Below, piece by piece: positions 26,710 through 33,872 of a stretch of 64,000 nucleotides of DNA. Below the pieces are notes generated by a model. It was not told the origin of the DNA. It worked only from the letters and a program-made list of their open reading frames with translations, and did no database searches. Source of the DNA: Streptomyces sp. NBC_00510 (GTDB lineage: Bacteria; Actinomycetota; Actinomycetes; Streptomycetales; Streptomycetaceae); NCBI GenBank assembly GCA_036013505.1, contig CP107851.1, forward strand, positions 9,844,001 through 9,908,000, read 5' to 3'. A program made the position numbers and the translations under genes. How positions within the stretch are numbered: position 1 is the stretch's first letter; each line of letters opens with the position of its first letter.

Positions 26710-27201
26710 AACCCAGCTCTGCTGCGCGCGAACCCACGGGGGCGGGCCAGCGGTGCAGCTGGACGCCAGCCGCCGACACCTGCCTTGTAAGTTCGTGCCC
26801 ATGTCAGCACAGCCTGCGCGAAGGCGCCTACACGGGTGGTCTCTGGTTGGTCCTCGGCCGCCTCACTCCGCCGTCGTCCCCCGACGTTGATGTCACCTGG
26901 TGATGTCAGCCGCGAAGGCAGGGGGCTTCGAAGATACCCATACAGCCCCGGAGAGGTGAAGCCGGCGGGTACCTCTTCGCGACAGACAGCGCCTGTCCGC
27001 CGCAGGTGTCGTACTAACCCGCGTGCGTGTGATTCGTAGAATGACGTGCCAGCTGCCTGGTCCGTCCAATATGCGGCAAAGGGCACGCCCAAGTAATCGA
27101 GGCTCAGGGACAAGGGGGGACGGAGGGATAAGGAAAACTGGATTAGCGCCGGTGGAGCCGTAGTATCGCCAGGTGCTGACGAGCCGCCACAAAAAGGATG
27201 T
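26710..27201. other. 490-bp stretch with a diverged repeat and a doubtful reading frame
   Basis: 26775-26912 repeats 25255-25390 with divergence (GAAGGCGCCTAC, CGACGTTGATGTCACCTGGT). On the minus strand 27113 to about 26920 reads MSLSLDYLGVPFAAYWTDQA and AGTSFYESHARGLVRHLRRT, which looks protein-like but has weak codon bias and no recognised relatives; not called as a gene. Confidence 0.35.
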
Positions 27202-27549
27202 CTAGTTGATCACCTCGGCACTCAACTCAACCACGGATACCCCTGGAATGCCGAGCGCTCCAATTAGCCCTTCCGCCGCCTCCGCAGAGAAAAGTCCACT
27301 GCTCGCACTAAGGAGAAATCCGGGCGTAGGCGGATATTGAGCCTCCCGCTGCAGGGCGAACTTTTCCCCGTTGGGCAACGAGAACGCGAAGCACAACCAT
27401 TCGGCCAGATCGTCCACTGCGACGTCGGGGCGGCCCCAATGGCGGTACAACGCGATGAGATCAACTTGCACCAGCGCCAAGTATCGGATTTCCTTTAGCA
27501 CTAGCTGCTCTTCCGGAATTCTCTGGAGATTTGTAAAGCTGACCCCCAT
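27202..27549 (-). CDS. hypothetical protein, second gene of a pair
   Basis: 115 residues from ATG 27549. Reads MGVSFTNLQRIPEEQLVLKE, IRYLALVQVDLIALYRHWGR, PDVAVDDLAEWLCFAFSLPN and ends VELSAEVIN. GC lower than typical for the window. It follows the lipoprotein-like gene by eight bases, so the two are probably cotranscribed. No family recognised; size and setting suit an immunity protein. Confidence 0.6.
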   Translation of the reverse strand: MGVSFTNLQRIPEEQLVLKEIRYLALVQVDLIALYRHWGRPDVAVDDLAEWLCFAFSLPNGEKFALQREAQYPPTPGFLLSASSGLFSAEAAEGLIGALGIPGVSVVELSAEVIN

Positions 27550-27557
27550 CGGACGAC

Positions 27558-28115
27558 CTACCTCGCTTCCGCAATGATGATTGAATTCCTGCCATATCCA
27601 TGCCCTGGTGCCTGCCCACGCTTCAGGTAGTCCTCATCAGGGCAGCCGACATCAGTGTCGTCGGTCGGGCAGAGCACAGGGTCGTCCTCGTCACCGAACA
27701 GATAGGCCTCCACCTCACAGTCGCCGTTGGCAGACCGCAGCGAGAGCACGCTTCCGCGCGTGACGTCCTCGTCGGGAGCGCCGAAGCCGCCCTCCTCAGG
27801 AAAGACTTCAAACGCCCATCGGCCCGATGCCAGCACCGACGGATCATCACAATGCGACGCCGCTGGCATACCGGCAGGCCTGACGCTGGCGAACGTGTGG
27901 TCCTCGCGGAACGTCAGCGATGTACCCGACCCGCTGGTCCACCGCCCCGTGAGCTGATCCGCCCGTATCTCCGCAGCCCACACCCCCGCGGCCAATCCAC
28001 TCATGCATGACGTCGTGAGCATGCCCGCGGCCGCCATGCCAGCACCCCAACCCCAACCCCAAACCCACCGACCCACGCCACCCCTCCCCACGCGATCCGC
28101 CACTCCGGACCTCAC
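27558..28115 (-). CDS. putative exported or lipoprotein-like hypothetical protein
   Basis: 185 residues from GTG 28115; an alternative ATG is 28037. Arg-rich n-region, a Trp/Gly-rich hydrophobic run and MLTTSC (lipobox-like, though -3 is Thr) suggest export and perhaps lipid attachment. The rest is a small beta-rich domain: QLTGRWTSGSGTSLTFREDH, ASHCDDPSVLASGRWAFEVF, LSLRSANGDCEVEAYLFGDE with several cysteines. Similar small exported proteins occur in streptomycetes; function unknown. First gene of a pair with 27202-27549. Confidence 0.65.
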   Translation of the reverse strand: MRSGVADRVGRGGVGRWVWGWGWGAGMAAAGMLTTSCMSGLAAGVWAAEIRADQLTGRWTSGSGTSLTFREDHTFASVRPAGMPAASHCDDPSVLASGRWAFEVFPEEGGFGAPDEDVTRGSVLSLRSANGDCEVEAYLFGDEDDPVLCPTDDTDVGCPDEDYLKRGQAPGHGYGRNSIIIAEAR

Positions 28116-28309
28116 ACTCCTGGGACACCATATTTGAACACGCTCAAAAACCGCTAGTGATCAACGTCGGTACGCCCGCTGTAACGTGGCTGCGGGCAGG
28201 AGCAGTTGCCGGTGGGCTGCGTGCGGGAAGAGGTGCGGCCGCGTAGCGCAGGGGTGTGATGCGCGATCGGGCGACGTTGCCGTGACTGGCGAGCCATGCG
28301 CGCGTTGGG

Positions 28310-28328
28310 GCGACACCCGCTTTAGGAG
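28310..28328 (-). repeat. third copy of the tRNA-Arg attachment core
   Basis: GCGACACCCGCTTTAGGAG (19 bp) is identical to the core within the tRNA-Arg 3' halves at 22544-22562 and 33641-33659, covering anticodon loop and variable region. T-arm and acceptor are missing here. A 19-bp chance match within 64 kb is very unlikely. Confidence 0.7.
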
Positions 28329-28433
28329 CGAGGTGGGGCGGTCAGCGGCCTGAGCTGTGGATTCCCCACCTTCGATGGAGTGGGCGGCGCGTCCCCCTAC
28401 ACACCGCGATTCCCCCTGGCTCCCCGCCCGTTC

Positions 28434-28451
28434 TGGCACGGAAGTGGCACG
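28434..28451 (+). repeat. integrase-arm-like repeat 2
   Basis: TGGCACG-N4-TGGCACG, preceded by TTCCCCCTGGCTCCCCG; 11-bp period. Confidence 0.6.
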
Positions 28452-28477
28452 GCATCGCACAGGTGATTCTTGACCGG

Positions 28478-28969
28478 CTAGCCGTGTGTGCTGAACGGCA
28501 TTACGTCAGCCCACTCACAGAACGCGCCAGCCTCGGATACCTCACGTTCCATGACTGCGAACAACTTCGACGGGTTCGCCTGGGGTGGGACATCGACCGC
28601 AACGTGACGGGTACCGCTCCATTCACTGAGCAAGCCGGCGGCGTCGATTTCCACCTTGATCCGGGCAATTGCTTCGGCAAGCCGTTCCGGGTCCGGACTG
28701 GGCATGAGAAGCATCCGCAAGACACGGTGCCGGGAAAAGCTCACTACGTCGCTGACCTGGTCATCTTCCGACAGACGTACTCGGTCGCCGAGAGCCTGCC
28801 CGTATGTGCGAAACGGAATGCAGGCGATGGAGAAGGTGTCGTCTTCGAGGGGCTTCAACCACAACTGTTCCAGTTGTCCGTCGAGTCCGAACGGTGCCAG
28901 GTCGGCGTGAGCGATGTAATTGCTCTGGGCTCGACCGACCGGCTCGTCGTGAACGATGAACTCCATCAT
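28478..28969 (-). CDS. DUF4265 domain-containing protein
   Basis: 163 residues from the first of two tandem ATGs at 28969 (MMEFIVHDEPVGRAQSNYIA). DUF4265 pattern: LEQLWLKPLEDDTFSIACIP, FRTYGQALGDRVRLSEDDQV, then VVSFSRHRVLRMLLMPSPDP and LAEAIARIKVEIDAAGLLSE, ending with CEWADVMPFSTHG. Uncharacterised family common in bacterial accessory loci, often as orphan immunity-like genes. Its end abuts arm-like repeat 2. Confidence 0.75.
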   Translation of the reverse strand: MMEFIVHDEPVGRAQSNYIAHADLAPFGLDGQLEQLWLKPLEDDTFSIACIPFRTYGQALGDRVRLSEDDQVSDVVSFSRHRVLRMLLMPSPDPERLAEAIARIKVEIDAAGLLSEWSGTRHVAVDVPPQANPSKLFAVMEREVSEAGAFCEWADVMPFSTHG

Positions 28970-29207
28970 GTGCTGCCTTCCCGATCGTGCTTCGCCGCCA
29001 TGATGCCGTGGCCGTCGAACCCCGCCGCCAGCGGGTGTCACTGTCGGGCCCGAGGAGTACGGCCGGGACTTCTACTCCTGAACGGTGATGCACCAGTATG
29101 GAAGACTGAGGCTGCGGACCATCCCTCACCTGGGCAGACGCTCACCTGCGGCAATGCGGCGCTGACACCGCTGTTCCCCGTGGCTCCCCGTTCGGCACCG
29201 CCTCACC

Positions 29208-29225
29208 TGGCACGGCTGTGGCACG
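29208..29225 (+). repeat. integrase-arm-like repeat 3
   Basis: TGGCACG-N4-TGGCACG at 11-bp period, preceded by TTCCCCGTGGCTCCCCG at 29174-29190. Confidence 0.6.
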
Positions 29226-29357
29226 CCCGATCCTCTCGATGCGATCTATGGACGGGGCGGCCTTTGCTGTGGCGCGGGCATCCGGTCGGGGAAGCAGTCG
29301 TCGTCCCCGTCTATCGAGAGCACATGACGTTGCGTGTTCTTCTGAGAGGCTTCGTGT

Positions 29358-29687
29358 ATGCAGCGTTTCCCCGCGAACCCAGACAGTCTGAACGACCCCG
29401 TGACGCTTCTCGACGAGCAAGGAACCCATTGGGTGCTCCACCGCAAACGTTTGGATCTGCGTGTCGTCCGGCGGCTCATCAGGGATGGCAACACGCCTGT
29501 GATATGGGGCGATATGGGTGGTATAGCTCCCCGGCTCACGACGGAAGCCGAACGCCCTGCGCTATGGGGCCGGGTCAAAGACGAGTACATGGGCCCCGGC
29601 GGAGCCTGGTCGGCCGGCCGTTATCTGGCTCATGAGTTCCGCGCCGAGCCAGGGCGACGCATGCTCTATGTCGAGGACCACTGCTGA
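29358..29687 (+). CDS. small hypothetical protein
   Basis: 109 residues from ATG 29358 (MQRFPANPDSLNDPVTLLDE). Reads THWVLHRKRLDLRVVRRLIR, DGNTPVIWGDMGGIAPRLTT, WGRVKDEYMGPGGAWSAGRY and ends RRMLYVEDHC. Looks like a compact single-domain protein; no family recognised. Follows arm-like repeat 3 by 130 bp, as several small genes in the island do. Confidence 0.6.
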   Translation: MQRFPANPDSLNDPVTLLDEQGTHWVLHRKRLDLRVVRRLIRDGNTPVIWGDMGGIAPRLTTEAERPALWGRVKDEYMGPGGAWSAGRYLAHEFRAEPGRRMLYVEDHC

Positions 29688-29792
29688 TACGTCTTGTATC
29701 GGCCAGCCAAACTGCAGGGGACTGACGCGCCAGGCCGGTGGAGTCTCAATGACTCAGTCAAGCCAACGGATCACGAATGAGGGACTGACCAT

Positions 29793-29826
29793 CTCGATGC
29801 GAACTATGGGCACCACGGTCGCTGAG
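29793..29826 (+). repeat. island boilerplate repeat, copy 1
   Basis: CTCGATGCGAACTATGGGCA and the diverged continuation CACGGTCGCTGAG recur at 36819-36854 behind the barstar gene. Non-coding in both places. Confidence 0.6.
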
Positions 29827-29879
29827 AGCGTGTTTGAGATCTGGCGTGTCGGTGACGGCAGCAGCTCGTTGATGCGGGT

Positions 29880-30737
29880 GTGAGCAGTGCTGGGGAGGGT
29901 TATCCGTCCGATCTGACGGATGAGCAGTGGGCTTTGGTGGAGCCATTGCTGCCGGCGCCGCGGACGGGTCCGAAGGGCGGACGGCGGGAGAAGCATCCGC
30001 GGCGGCGGACAGTGGACGCGATCATGTACGTGGTTCGGACCGGGTGTGCCTGGCGGCAGTTGCCGCACGACTTCCCGCCCTGGCAGACGGTGTACTGGTA
30101 CTTCGTGCGCTGGCATGACGAGGGCACCGTCGCCCGGATCCACGATGCCCTGCGCGACCAGGTCCGCAAAGCCGAGGGCCGCAGCGCCGAGCCGACCGCG
30201 GGGCTGATCGACTCGCAGTCGATACGCACCGCCGACACCGTCCCGGCCGACACCCGCGGCTTCGACGCGGGGAAGAGGGTCAAGGGCCGTAAGCGGTTCA
30301 TCGTCACCGACACCCTCGGCCTGCTGCTGACTGTGCATGTCATGGCCGCCAGCGTCCAGGACCGCGACGGCGCCCGACGGTCGCTTCTGTGGACCCGACT
30401 CGATCACCCCACCGTGCAGAAGATCTGGGCCGACCAGGGCTTCGCCGGCCGCCTGGTGGACTGGGCCGCCACCGCCTTGAAACGCACCGTGGAGATCGTC
30501 CGCAAGGAACCAGGCCAGCGAGGCTTCCAGGTCCAGCCCAAGAGATGGGCCGTCGAGCGAACGTATGCGTGGCTCACTGCACACCGACGCCTGGCACGCG
30601 ACTACGAACACCACCCCGCGCACGCCGAGACCATGATCCGCTGGGCCATGATCAGCATCATGGTTCGCCGCCTCACACGCAGTGGAACAGCCTCACGACC
30701 AGGGCCTCGACCGCTCACACGGATCCGTGCCGGGTGA
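29880..30737 (+). CDS. IS5 family transposase
   Basis: 285 residues from GTG 29880. DUF4096-type N-terminus YPSDLTDEQWALVEPLLPAP, RTVDAIMYVVRTGCAWRQLP, then DDE core with GLIDSQSIRTADTVP, GRKRFIVTDTLGLLLTVHVM, KIWADQGFAGRLVDWA and RWAVERTYAWLTAHRRLARD. Single frame and full length, so likely active. Different from the IS5 element at 37975-38974. Confidence 0.93.
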   Translation: MSSAGEGYPSDLTDEQWALVEPLLPAPRTGPKGGRREKHPRRRTVDAIMYVVRTGCAWRQLPHDFPPWQTVYWYFVRWHDEGTVARIHDALRDQVRKAEGRSAEPTAGLIDSQSIRTADTVPADTRGFDAGKRVKGRKRFIVTDTLGLLLTVHVMAASVQDRDGARRSLLWTRLDHPTVQKIWADQGFAGRLVDWAATALKRTVEIVRKEPGQRGFQVQPKRWAVERTYAWLTAHRRLARDYEHHPAHAETMIRWAMISIMVRRLTRSGTASRPGPRPLTRIRAG

Positions 30738-30767
30738 CAGAGGAGGGGCCGCTGTCAGCGAATTGAC

Positions 30768-31211
30768 TCAGTCGGTGACATCCCCGAGAAGCACCGCCTC
30801 AAGCGCGAGCATCTCCGCTTCGGTGAGCTGCGGAACAGTCCAGTCGTTGCCCTGCGCATGAGCGAGGAACCGCGGGTCGAGCGCCACGTGATAGCGCTCG
30901 ACGTAGTAGGCCAGGTCGGAGTGCCAGTGCCAGCGCCCGTCCGTCAGCAGTTGCCACCCCCCGATCACAGCATTGGTGGGGCTGAGGACGTCGTGCACGA
31001 ATGTGGTCGCGGAGACCAGGACCGTGCCGTTGCGCAGGTACTCGACCAGCTCGCCGGCGTGTGCCGGCGCTTGGTCGCGGACGGCGGCTTGGAGGGACGG
31101 CCCGTCTGACCAGCCGCGTCCAAGCTCTCTGAAGTTCCCGACCACAGGAAAACTCTCGTCCACCCGCAGAGGGTAGGACACTCGCTCGTGCACGGTCGAC
31201 AGAGATCTCAA
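30768..31211 (-). CDS. hypothetical protein abutting the IS5 element
   Basis: 147 residues from 31211 (MRSLSTVHERVSYPLRVDES). Reads FPVVGNFRELGRGWSDGPSL, QAPAHAGELVEYLRNGTVLV, SATTFVHDVLSPTNAVIGGW, DGRWHWHSDLAYYVERYHVA and ends LEAVLLGDVTD. The TGA stop lies in the TGACTCAGTC repeat at the IS5 edge, so the original C-terminus may have been changed. No family recognised; orphan immunity-like in setting. Confidence 0.6.
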   Translation of the reverse strand: MRSLSTVHERVSYPLRVDESFPVVGNFRELGRGWSDGPSLQAAVRDQAPAHAGELVEYLRNGTVLVSATTFVHDVLSPTNAVIGGWQLLTDGRWHWHSDLAYYVERYHVALDPRFLAHAQGNDWTVPQLTEAEMLALEAVLLGDVTD

Positions 31212-31283
31212 ACGCGGTCTGAGGTCTGCCGGGCACCTCGGCCGGTCGTCTGGGGTTGGTGGTGGTCGGTCGCGGGCGCGGTG

Positions 31284-31306
31284 GTTGCTGTACTTCGCTG
31301 CTGTAC
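31284..31306 (+). repeat. boilerplate repeat GTTGCTGTACTTCGCTGCTG, copy 1
   Basis: A 23-bp sequence containing GCTGTAC twice, identical to 36913-36935. Lies upstream of the minus-strand gene at 30768-31211; the other copy lies upstream of the ankyrin gene. Confidence 0.6.
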
Positions 31307-31366
31307 ATGAGCTGAGCTGAGCTGCGATGGCTGTGAGCTGGGCTTCAATCGCCGGACTGGCGGCAG

Positions 31367-31603
31367 TCAGTCGGAATCAGAGAGCCAGGATCGTGCGTCC
31401 TCAAGTGCAGCTGCCGTGAGGGCCGGAGACAGTTCTGCGGACGCCCAGACCTCTAGTTGGTCATCAGGTGCTTCGAATGAGCGCGATACAGCAATCGCTA
31501 GATCGCCACCCAGCTCCGCATACTCCATGGTCCAGCAGTCATCGATGATGTTGGTGAATCGAGTTACGGCAAAGCGTCTTCCGGCCAGCGTCACGTCACT
31601 CAT
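31367..31603 (-). CDS. small acidic hypothetical protein
   Basis: 78 residues from ATG 31603 (MSDVTLAGRRFAVTRFTNII), continuing DDCWTMEYAELGGDLAIAVS, RSFEAPDDQLEVWASAELSP and ending DARSWLSDSD. Small, acidic, no family recognised. A GAGGAGAT site lies just upstream of the start on the minus strand. Confidence 0.55.
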   Translation of the reverse strand: MSDVTLAGRRFAVTRFTNIIDDCWTMEYAELGGDLAIAVSRSFEAPDDQLEVWASAELSPALTAAALEDARSWLSDSD

Positions 31604-31770
31604 GGCCGTTCATCTCCTCCCGGCAACGGTTAGTTCTTCTGGAAGTGGTGAGGACGCCTCCCACCTGGGCCGGAGCGCCGCGCCTGGCTGCTGAGCTGCG
31701 ACGACGCCGTGGTCAGCTGTCATCGTCTGTCAACGTTGGCTTGCCTCGGACGGCCCGGAGACGGCCCGGG

Positions 31771-32112
31771 CTAGTCTCCGACGAATACCAGGTAGCTGCC
31801 GGGAGTGGTGGCGCAGTCCTCCAAGTAGGCGGCGAGGTCGCGAACCGCTTCAGCTTGTGAGTCGTTGGTGCAGCGGTCCAGAAGTTCCGGGATCTCGCCG
31901 AGTGCGGCCTCGGCCTCCTGCTCGTTGAAGGTCGTGTCGTTGTACGGGTCGACCATCCAGAGCTTGCCCGATGTGTTGGCCGGAAGTTCGGCGATCAGCT
32001 GAGCCAGCGCTTCCCCGTGCTCGTGTGACTGCCGGATCAAAGTCGGCTTGCGCTTCGAGCGTCGGCTGGGCCAGTGCGGGCGGCTGCCGTGCAGCTGCAG
32101 GTCGATCCCCAT
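31771..32112 (-). CDS. small hypothetical protein
   Basis: 113 residues from ATG 32112 (MGIDLQLHGSRPHWPSRRSK), then RQSHEHGEALAQLIAELPAN, KLWMVDPYNDTTFNEQEAEA, LLDRCTNDSQAEAVRDLAAY and ends GSYLVFVGD. Looks like an all-helical acidic single domain with a short basic N-terminus. No family recognised; consistent with another orphan immunity-type gene. Confidence 0.6.
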   Translation of the reverse strand: MGIDLQLHGSRPHWPSRRSKRKPTLIRQSHEHGEALAQLIAELPANTSGKLWMVDPYNDTTFNEQEAEAALGEIPELLDRCTNDSQAEAVRDLAAYLEDCATTPGSYLVFVGD

Positions 32113-32476
32113 GACCTGATTTTCTCCGGTGAGTGCCTACCTGGTCTCGAACTCCACCAAGGTTGGCGGAGAGACTTTGGGCTGGAGCTGCCATGGGGCG
32201 AGAGATCGGGGCCCGTACGCTGACCGCGAATCGGGCAGTCTGTGGACCTGCCCGCAATAGCCCGATGTGGGCCCCGATCTTCGAGGCTCGCCCCATGGTG
32301 GCTGCCTAAAGTCTCGGAGTCGACCGGCCCCGGCCACGATGGTTCTGACCTCATTCCTCGGACTACCCTTGCTGGCGCGCGGCGGCGGCCGGCGCGCCGA
32401 GCGGGACGGAGGCAGGAGCGTGGGCGCGGCCGGACGCGGGCCGCGCGCCCGGCGGAGCGTGAGCGACGCCGGGTGC
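32113..32476. other. stretch leading into duplicated block copy B
   Basis: No gene recognised. 32275-32308 (CCGATCTTCGAGGCTCGCCC, then CATGGTGGCTGC) equals 21183-21216 right after the IS256 end, so the shared block once extended further left and has diverged in between. Confidence 0.45.
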
Positions 32477-32896
32477 CTTGATGAGGTGGAGAAAGTCTTA
32501 CCGCGCCCCCGGGTGATCGTCTGTGTCCTGACTCGGCTGACAGTTGGAGCCGTTGGGCTGTCCATGGCGCTGGGGGACGTGCGTCGGTCAGGATGAATCA
32601 GAGGCGTCGACCTTGGTGGGTGCGACGCCGAGGACGGTGACATGCCTTCGTTGCGCGCCGTTAGTCGATGAACTTGGCCTCAGGGCAACGGGCTTGTACG
32701 CCATGGGTGCCGTCTCGTCGGCTCATTCTCCGGCCGTGATTGATCTTCACTGAGGTGAGGCCAGGCGCTTGCGGTCGTGGCTGCACACCTGTGGGCCGGA
32801 ACCGTCCAGAGCGTCCAGGAGTCGGACCGCGAAGACTCCGGACATGCGCTCTGCGACCTCTTCGGGCGCAGTTCGGGGTCTCCTTGCCGTGCAAGC

Positions 32897-33405
32897 TCAG
32901 CCCCTTGGAGTTGACGATGAACGCTTCTGGAGCAGCTCGTGAACCGCGCGGACGACGTTGCTGGTGATCTCGTCCCGGGAGATCGTCCAGTCCTCGTTCC
33001 AGTCGTCGAGCTGGATGGCGCACGTGACGACGGGTTCCAACACGGGTGGATACCGGAGTTCCATGGCTGCCTCGGTCCAGATCATGTCCGCGCCGGTCGC
33101 GGGGTCGAGTGACCCGTCGGCGATTTGCTCGGCCAGCCAATAGGCCAAGGCCAGCTTGGTCGCAGTCGGATCCGCCTGTGGTTCGAAGACGAATCCGAGC
33201 TCTTCCATCACCTGATCGAACAGCTCGGACGCTTCGGGTTCCTCGCGCCGCCGAGTCCGGCGAGCAGTGGCAGCGACGGCGTTTCCACGTCGGCCAGGAG
33301 GGCGTCGAGAGCCGCTGCCATGAGCCGATCAGAGCCTACGGGCCGTTCGAACGCACGCGACCGCGCGAGCATCTTCAGCTGCCTGACAGCCTCGTCTTCG
33401 GTCAC
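32897..33405 (-). pseudogene. frameshifted second copy of the 169-residue hypothetical gene
   Basis: Same start (GTG 33405) and same end as the intact copy at 21799-22308, but one C is missing in CGCCGCCGAG near 33250, so after LLAGLG the frame shifts. A 104-residue C-terminal piece beginning MMEELGFVFEPQADP remains open. Decay of one copy after duplication is the simplest reading. Confidence 0.85.
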
Positions 33406-33617
33406 GTCTGCACCCCCTTGTCGACCACGCCGGACCGGCATCGTGTCACGTCAGTAGCGCTCGGCCGCAAGCGGTTATGGGGCCCGACACGGCAGGCGGA
33501 GAGACCACATCCGGAGGCGGCAGACCAGCGCGATGGCTGCCGTCGACCGCTGCCGTTGATGTCGAAAGTGGATGTCAAAGGCCCCGGACCTTGATCGGTC
33601 CGGAGCCTTTTCCCTTG

Positions 33618-33659
33618 TGCCCCAGGCAGGATTCGAACCTGCGACACCCGCTTTAGGAG
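33618..33659 (-). other. 3' half of a tRNA-Arg(CCU) gene, copy B
   Basis: Identical to 22521-22562: anticodon loop CTCCTAA, T-arm GCAGGTTCGAATCCTGC, acceptor CTGGGGCA, followed by the same terminator. No 5' half to the right. Confidence 0.75.
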
Positions 33660-33872
33660 TTCGTTCATAGCTGCAGTGGCGCTGCCACGTTGCTACGACA
33701 GGAGCCCAAAGCGGGCCCTCGGCAACCGCCAAGGTCTGCGTACGTTCGGCTCCGTTGCCGTCATCCGTTGCCGTCAGGCGCCGTGTCATCGAACGTCGGC
33801 AACCACAGGTCGCCACCATGGGCGGGTTCAACGTCGGGCAACAAAGGGCGAGGGGTTGGCGGTGAGGGCCGA

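Larger units (their letters stand above)
28116..28477. other. 360-bp stretch with an attachment-core copy and arm repeat
   Basis: No gene. It contains the tRNA-Arg core copy at 28310-28328 and the arm-like repeat at 28434-28451, about 110 bp apart. Confidence 0.5.
29760..30763 (+). mobile_element. IS5 family insertion sequence (boundaries approximate)
   Basis: One transposase gene. The 10-bp TGACTCAGTC occurs directly repeated at 29750-29759 and 30764-30773, consistent with a target duplication. Because the motif is nearly palindromic, GACTCAGTCAA can also be read as a terminal inverted repeat (10 of 11), so exact ends are uncertain. The right copy contains the stop codon of the neighbouring minus-strand gene. 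Confidence 0.6.
32477..33667. repeat. 1.19-kb duplicated block, copy B
   Basis: Direct repeat of 21379-22570 with a one-base deletion near 33250 and a few substitutions (for example C to T near 33033). Contains the frameshifted gene copy, the terminator and the tRNA-Arg 3' half. Confidence 0.95.

Noticed and set aside
26920-27113. minus-strand frame MSLSLDYLGVPFAAYW...
   Set aside because: Looks protein-like but has weak codon bias, no ribosome-binding site and overlaps the diverged repeat.
28463-29635. 390-codon open frame on the plus strand
   Set aside because: Runs antisense to the DUF4265 gene and through attachment-type repeats; composition is that of a high-GC shadow.
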